Assembly (NCBI GenBank): GCA_951813045.1
Contig: CATOTF010000002.1
Coordinates: 1,550,001 to 1,614,000 of the forward strand
Origin: an uncultured Rhizobiaceae bacterium
Lineage (GTDB): Bacteria > Pseudomonadota > Alphaproteobacteria > Rhizobiales > Rhizobiaceae
Reading direction: 5' to 3'
Length of the DNA stretch: 64,000 nt
Shown here: piece after piece, positions 60,995-64,000 of the stretch
Layout: every line of letters starts with the position of its first letter
Position numbering within the stretch: position 1 is the stretch's first letter
The notes under the pieces: model-generated
The model's input: only the letters and a program-made list of their open reading frames with translations
The model's database searches: none
Told to the model about the DNA's origin: nothing
Made by a program: the position numbers and the translations under genes

Positions 60995-62227
60995 TCAGTC
61001 AGCGTTTTTGATAATGTCAACATAACGGGACTGGGCATCAGCAACCGTAATGTTTGTATTGTTGAAGAACTCGGACATAAGGTCCTGAATTTGACCCGCG
61101 GTATCAGCTGACAAAACGTTCACACCGTCGGGCAATACATTACCGGCGGCAAGAATTTTCAGGCCCTTTTTCATGCAGTCGTTGGCCGCGCTCAGATCAA
61201 CATCACCGCGGATCGGCAATGAACCTTTTTTCAGGTTAAATGCAACCTGAACATCCTTGCGGATCATAGAAGACGCCATACGCTTTTGAGCTGCGGTGAT
61301 TTCCGGGTCATCAGTTTTCGGGAAATAGAATGCATCACCACCGGTTGCAATAATGTCGTTCACGCCGAGACCTGGAAGACAGGTGTAATCCTTACCTGCG
61401 ACTTGATTAGCCACCTGGAATTCACCCTGCGCCCAGTCGCCCATAATCTGGCCACCGGCTTTGCCGGTGATGACCATGTTGGTCGCCTGGTTCCAGTCTT
61501 GAACGTTTGCACCCTGTGCCAATTCACGAGCCGTCGCGAAGGCATCAAATACTTTTGTTGCTTCGGCTGAACCCGCAGCGGCGGCGTCTTTATTCGACAG
61601 AATGTTGGTGAACAATTCAGTTCCACCGACTGCAACCAACAAAGTGTCAAACGCAAGTTGTGTCTGCCAGGACTGCTGCCCCATGGCCAATGGAACAACA
61701 CCGGCCTCTCTCAATTTTGGAGCGCTTGCAACATATTCGGACCAGTTTGCAGGAACGGGAACACCGGCTTTTTCGTAAGCCGCATGGCTGAGCCAGATCC
61801 ACTGCGGTGAGTGAATGTTCACCGGCACGCAGTAGACTTTTCCGTCCAATGTACACGCATTGAGCAAGCGCACCGGATTAACAACGTCTTTCCAGCCTTC
61901 TTTTTCAGCAATATCTGTAAGGTCGAGCATCAGGCCCGCTTCGACCAGCTCTTCAGCCTGACGACCGTGGTTCAACTGGGTCGCACCCATCGGGTCACCA
62001 CCGATGATGCGTGAAATAATAATCGGGCGGGCAACACCACCAGAACCGGCAATCGCGCCGTCGACCCATTTGTCTCCGCCTTCGTTAAAGGCCTTGGCAA
62101 ATTCTGCAACTGCAGCGGCTTCACCGCCGGATGTCCACCAATGGGTGACCTCTAGGTCAGTGGCAAATGCCGACGTTGAAAAAGCGAGTGCTGCGGTGCT
62201 CGCCAGTAGTGTCTTAATCAGTTTCAT
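60995..62227 (-). CDS. Sugar ABC transporter extracellular solute-binding protein
   Basis: 410 aa, with the start after a purine-rich GGAGGAAAC. Sec signal peptide MKLIKTLLASTAALAFSTSA with cleavage after AFA. Family 1 binding-protein core: LEVTHWWTSGGEAAAVAEFAKAF, IIGGDPMGATQLNHGRQAEEL, VPVNIHSPQWIWLSHAAYEKAGVP and GAQGEF-like WAQGEFQVANQVAG. It delivers the ligand of the cluster, probably a xylo-oligosaccharide or other glycoside, to the permeases. First gene of the LacI-controlled unit. Confidence 0.93.
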   Translation of the reverse strand: MKLIKTLLASTAALAFSTSAFATDLEVTHWWTSGGEAAAVAEFAKAFNEGGDKWVDGAIAGSGGVARPIIISRIIGGDPMGATQLNHGRQAEELVEAGLMLDLTDIAEKEGWKDVVNPVRLLNACTLDGKVYCVPVNIHSPQWIWLSHAAYEKAGVPVPANWSEYVASAPKLREAGVVPLAMGQQSWQTQLAFDTLLVAVGGTELFTNILSNKDAAAAGSAEATKVFDAFATARELAQGANVQDWNQATNMVITGKAGGQIMGDWAQGEFQVANQVAGKDYTCLPGLGVNDIIATGGDAFYFPKTDDPEITAAQKRMASSMIRKDVQVAFNLKKGSLPIRGDVDLSAANDCMKKGLKILAAGNVLPDGVNVLSADTAGQIQDLMSEFFNNTNITVADAQSRYVDIIKNAD

Positions 62228-62301
62228 GATGTTTCCTCCCAGGAATAATTGTCATTCAGGCCCCAAAATCTTCGAGAAAATCCGACGGCCAAATCAAACT
62301 C

Positions 62302-62315
62302 TGCAATCGATTACA
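62302..62315. promoter_or_regulatory. LacI-family operator, site 1
   Basis: TGCAATCGATTACA, a near-perfect palindrome with the central CG of LacI-family operators. It lies 75 bases upstream of the binding-protein start and differs by one base from site 2. Confidence 0.8.
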
Positions 62316-62357
62316 TTGATTATTGCAATTCGTATTATTCTAAAGGGGAATTGCCAC

Positions 62358-62371
62358 TGTAATCGATTACA
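62358..62371. promoter_or_regulatory. LacI-family operator, site 2
   Basis: TGTAATCGATTACA, a perfect 14-base palindrome, 56 bases (centre to centre) from site 1 and 78 bases before the LacI start. Paired sites at this spacing could allow looping by a tetramer and would control both divergent units. Confidence 0.85.
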
Positions 62372-62448
62372 TCTATGGTGCGGATTGAACGGGAAAGTGT
62401 CAAGTGGATTTTTCCTATTTAATTTTAACATAAAAACAATGAGTTACT

Positions 62449-63477
62449 GTGAATACCACTTCAACTCCCAAGATCAAGGACGTTGCTATTGCCGCCGGTG
62501 TATCCACGGCAACGGTCAGTCGTGCGCTCAGCAAACCGGAGACAGTGGCCGAGGAAACACGCAACGCGGTTCTTGATGCGGCACGTGCTACCGGATACCG
62601 GATCAACCATGCTGCGCGCAATTTACGGCGGCAAAAAACCGGGGCAATCGTTGTCCTTGTCCCCAATCTGGGCAACCCGTTTTTTTCAGAAATATTGGCT
62701 GGAATCGAATCAACCCTCGCCAATAGCGGCATGGGTGTTCTCATGGTCGACACCCAACAATCTCAGGGCAACAAGCATCTGTTTACGGATTATCTCCATC
62801 ACAGTCGCGCCGACGGAATCATATCTCTGGATGGATCCCTGTCGAACGACTTGATCGACGAATTACAGTCCGGCGCGGAAAGCCAACCCATTGTGTTCGC
62901 CTGTGAATGGCACCACTCCGATATCTTCCCATCAGCCCGCGTGAACAACCGGCGCGGGGCGGCACTTGCAATCGATCATCTTTACCAATTGGGCCACCGT
63001 GACATCGGATATGTCGGCGGACCGCCGGGTAATGTATTGACGCAAGTTCGCGCCGAAGGAGCAATGAACGCGCTGACCGAACTGGGCTGCAAAACCTATG
63101 AAAACTGGTCGTTTCAAGGGGATTTTTCCCTGCAATCCGGCGCAAAGGTCGCACAAGAATGGCTCTCCATGAAAACACGACCCACGGCGTTATTTTGTGC
63201 CAATGACGAGATGGCCTTGGGGGTTATATCTGAACTCCACGCCAACGGGCTGGAAGTTCCAAAACACCTTTCAGTCATTGGCTTTGATGATATCGACGTC
63301 GCGCAATATTTCTTGCCACCACTCACAACAATCAGCCAGCCAAGGCTGGAACTCGGCATCACCGCGGTAAATTTACTACTGGAAAGGCTCCAGAATTCCG
63401 CCAATGCAGATCCTCACGAACATACTGTTCTTCCGGTAAAACTCATTAACCGAAAAAGCACTGCTGCTCTTTGTTAG
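62449..63477 (+). CDS. LacI-family transcriptional regulator
   Basis: 342 aa, GTG start. The N-terminal HTH (KDVAIAAGVSTATVSRALSKPETVAEETRNAV) ends in a hinge GYRINHAARNLRR. The periplasmic-binding-like effector domain follows (LVPNLGNPFFSEILAGIEST, GQLGHRDIGYVGG-like segment YQLGHRDIGYVGGPPG, and LFCANDEMALGVISEL). It is divergent from the sugar ABC/GH43 cluster and is expected to repress it through the two palindromes in the shared promoter until a sugar binds. Confidence 0.94.
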   Translation: MNTTSTPKIKDVAIAAGVSTATVSRALSKPETVAEETRNAVLDAARATGYRINHAARNLRRQKTGAIVVLVPNLGNPFFSEILAGIESTLANSGMGVLMVDTQQSQGNKHLFTDYLHHSRADGIISLDGSLSNDLIDELQSGAESQPIVFACEWHHSDIFPSARVNNRRGAALAIDHLYQLGHRDIGYVGGPPGNVLTQVRAEGAMNALTELGCKTYENWSFQGDFSLQSGAKVAQEWLSMKTRPTALFCANDEMALGVISELHANGLEVPKHLSVIGFDDIDVAQYFLPPLTTISQPRLELGITAVNLLLERLQNSANADPHEHTVLPVKLINRKSTAALC

Positions 63478-63488
63478 TGAGAGAGCCT

Positions 63489-64000
63489 TCAAAGCTGTCC
63501 AGCTACCCACAACATGCGCCAGGCAACGGCCACATTGTTTGGTCTGAACGAATGCCCACCATTGTACAGGCAGAAGTTCAATATATTACCTTTGCGGTTG
63601 GCGCTGTTTTCACACCGCAATCCCTCTTCCTTATAAGAACCTGCTACACTGAATTTCCCATATCTTCGATACATCGCCAAAGCCTTGTGCACATTTCCCT
63701 GATGGGTCCTCGCCACCGGCCTGCCTTTTATGGGAACAGTGCGGTCTTTGTCCCCGTGGAAATGAACGATGTTGGCCACCCTGCCTTTGCAACTCGGTGG
63801 CACAGGCGCCCAGAATGTTCCAGACATGGGAATAAATCCGGCAAAGGCATCGCTGCGCTTGCAGGCCAAAGTCCATGTCACCATCCCGCCGGTAGACGCT
63901 CCGGACATCACAATCCGGTCCGGATCGATTGTAAAACGCGACGTGACATCCTTTTTTACCGCGTCGAAATAAGCCAGTTCGAGCGCCTCACTGCGGAGAT
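63489..64000 (-). CDS. PHB-depolymerase/feruloyl-esterase-like alpha/beta hydrolase (5' end outside window)
   Basis: Partial: the frame is open to the right edge. It contains the nucleophile elbow MSGASTGGMVTW (G-x-S-x-G), preceded by RFTIDPDRIV, and later FHGDKDRTVPIKG (acid Asp region) and NGGHSFRP (catalytic His). This pattern matches LpqC/PHB depolymerase family esterases, many of which cut feruloyl or acetyl esters of plant xylans. It converges on the LacI gene (11 bases apart) and fits the polysaccharide-degrading context. Confidence 0.85.
   Translation of the reverse strand, partial: LRSEALELAYFDAVKKDVTSRFTIDPDRIVMSGASTGGMVTWTLACKRSDAFAGFIPMSGTFWAPVPPSCKGRVANIVHFHGDKDRTVPIKGRPVARTHQGNVHKALAMYRRYGKFSVAGSYKEEGLRCENSANRKGNILNFCLYNGGHSFRPNNVAVAWRMLWVAGQL

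Overview
The window looks like the chromosome of a marine-type alphaproteobacterium, most likely of the Hyphomicrobiales (Rhizobiales). The evidence is an ExoR-type periplasmic Sel1-repeat regulator, the linked ArgS / dGTPase / SPOR-protein / ScpA / ScpB housekeeping block, the CobS - DUF1289 - retroviral-type aspartic protease order, and many Family 1 and Family 5 solute-binding-protein ABC systems. Base composition is moderate for this order. No rRNA, tRNA or CRISPR array was found. Species assignment is not possible from sequence reading alone.

Layout. (1) 1-6921: one plus-strand catabolic operon with the end of a sugar-type binding protein, an M24 metallopeptidase-fold protein, TPP-dependent dehydrogenase E1 alpha and beta, a lipoyl/E2-like protein and an aldehyde dehydrogenase. 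Two of these look altered at the active site: the M24 protein has Cys at one metal-ligand Asp position, and the E2-like protein has Cys in place of the catalytic His. (2) 6922-9276: an IS graveyard with a truncated IS5-family element, the 5' remnant of a NodU-type carbamoyltransferase gene and a complete 1231-bp IS3-family element. (3) 9382-20636: two divergent transcription units. The left one is a complete oligopeptide-type ABC importer, carrying a 264-bp MITE-like inverted repeat between the binding protein and permease genes. The right one is a tightly overlapping operon of a MarR-type regulator, a creatininase-family amidohydrolase, a ketopantoate-reductase-like enzyme, an SDR, an M20 peptidase and an EamA transporter. 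Together they look like an uncharacterised uptake-and-degradation pathway for an amide or lactam-like compound. (4) 20916-23123: an IS91-family module (tyrosine recombinase plus HUH transposase).

(5) 23684-44046 is mostly core genome: LysE exporter, ScpB, ScpA, SPOR protein, ArgS, dGTPase-like HD protein, ErpA/IscA-type carrier, a globin with a SAP-like tail, an NCS2 permease with a histone-like and helix-hairpin-helix tail, ExoIII, a desaturase, a CAP-domain protein, trigger factor, an M20 amidohydrolase, a methyltransferase and ExoR. (6) 44318-47490: a nuclease with a lamin-tail-like C-terminus, then a second IS3 copy that appears identical to the first at the protein level but in the opposite orientation, sitting among broken genes (an unknown ORF and a MOSC-domain pseudogene). 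(7) 47490-51060: cobalamin lower-ligand genes cobT and cobS, DUF1289, an aspartic protease and a small secreted protein. (8) 51071-63477: a plant-polysaccharide or glycoside cluster under a LacI regulator. It contains a sugar ABC importer, GH43 xylosidase, aldo/keto reductase, and two pairs of Gfo/Idh/MocA oxidoreductase with TIM-barrel isomerase. The divergent promoter carries two near-identical 14-bp palindromic operators. A partial secreted-esterase-type gene runs off the right edge.

The observations most worth following are the altered 2-oxoacid-dehydrogenase-like operon, the creatininase/M20 operon with its peptide importer, the permease with a DNA-binding-like tail, the globin with a SAP-like tail, and the duplicated oxidoreductase/isomerase pairs, which hint at a keto-glycoside route. 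All similarity statements come from reading motifs; no database search was run.
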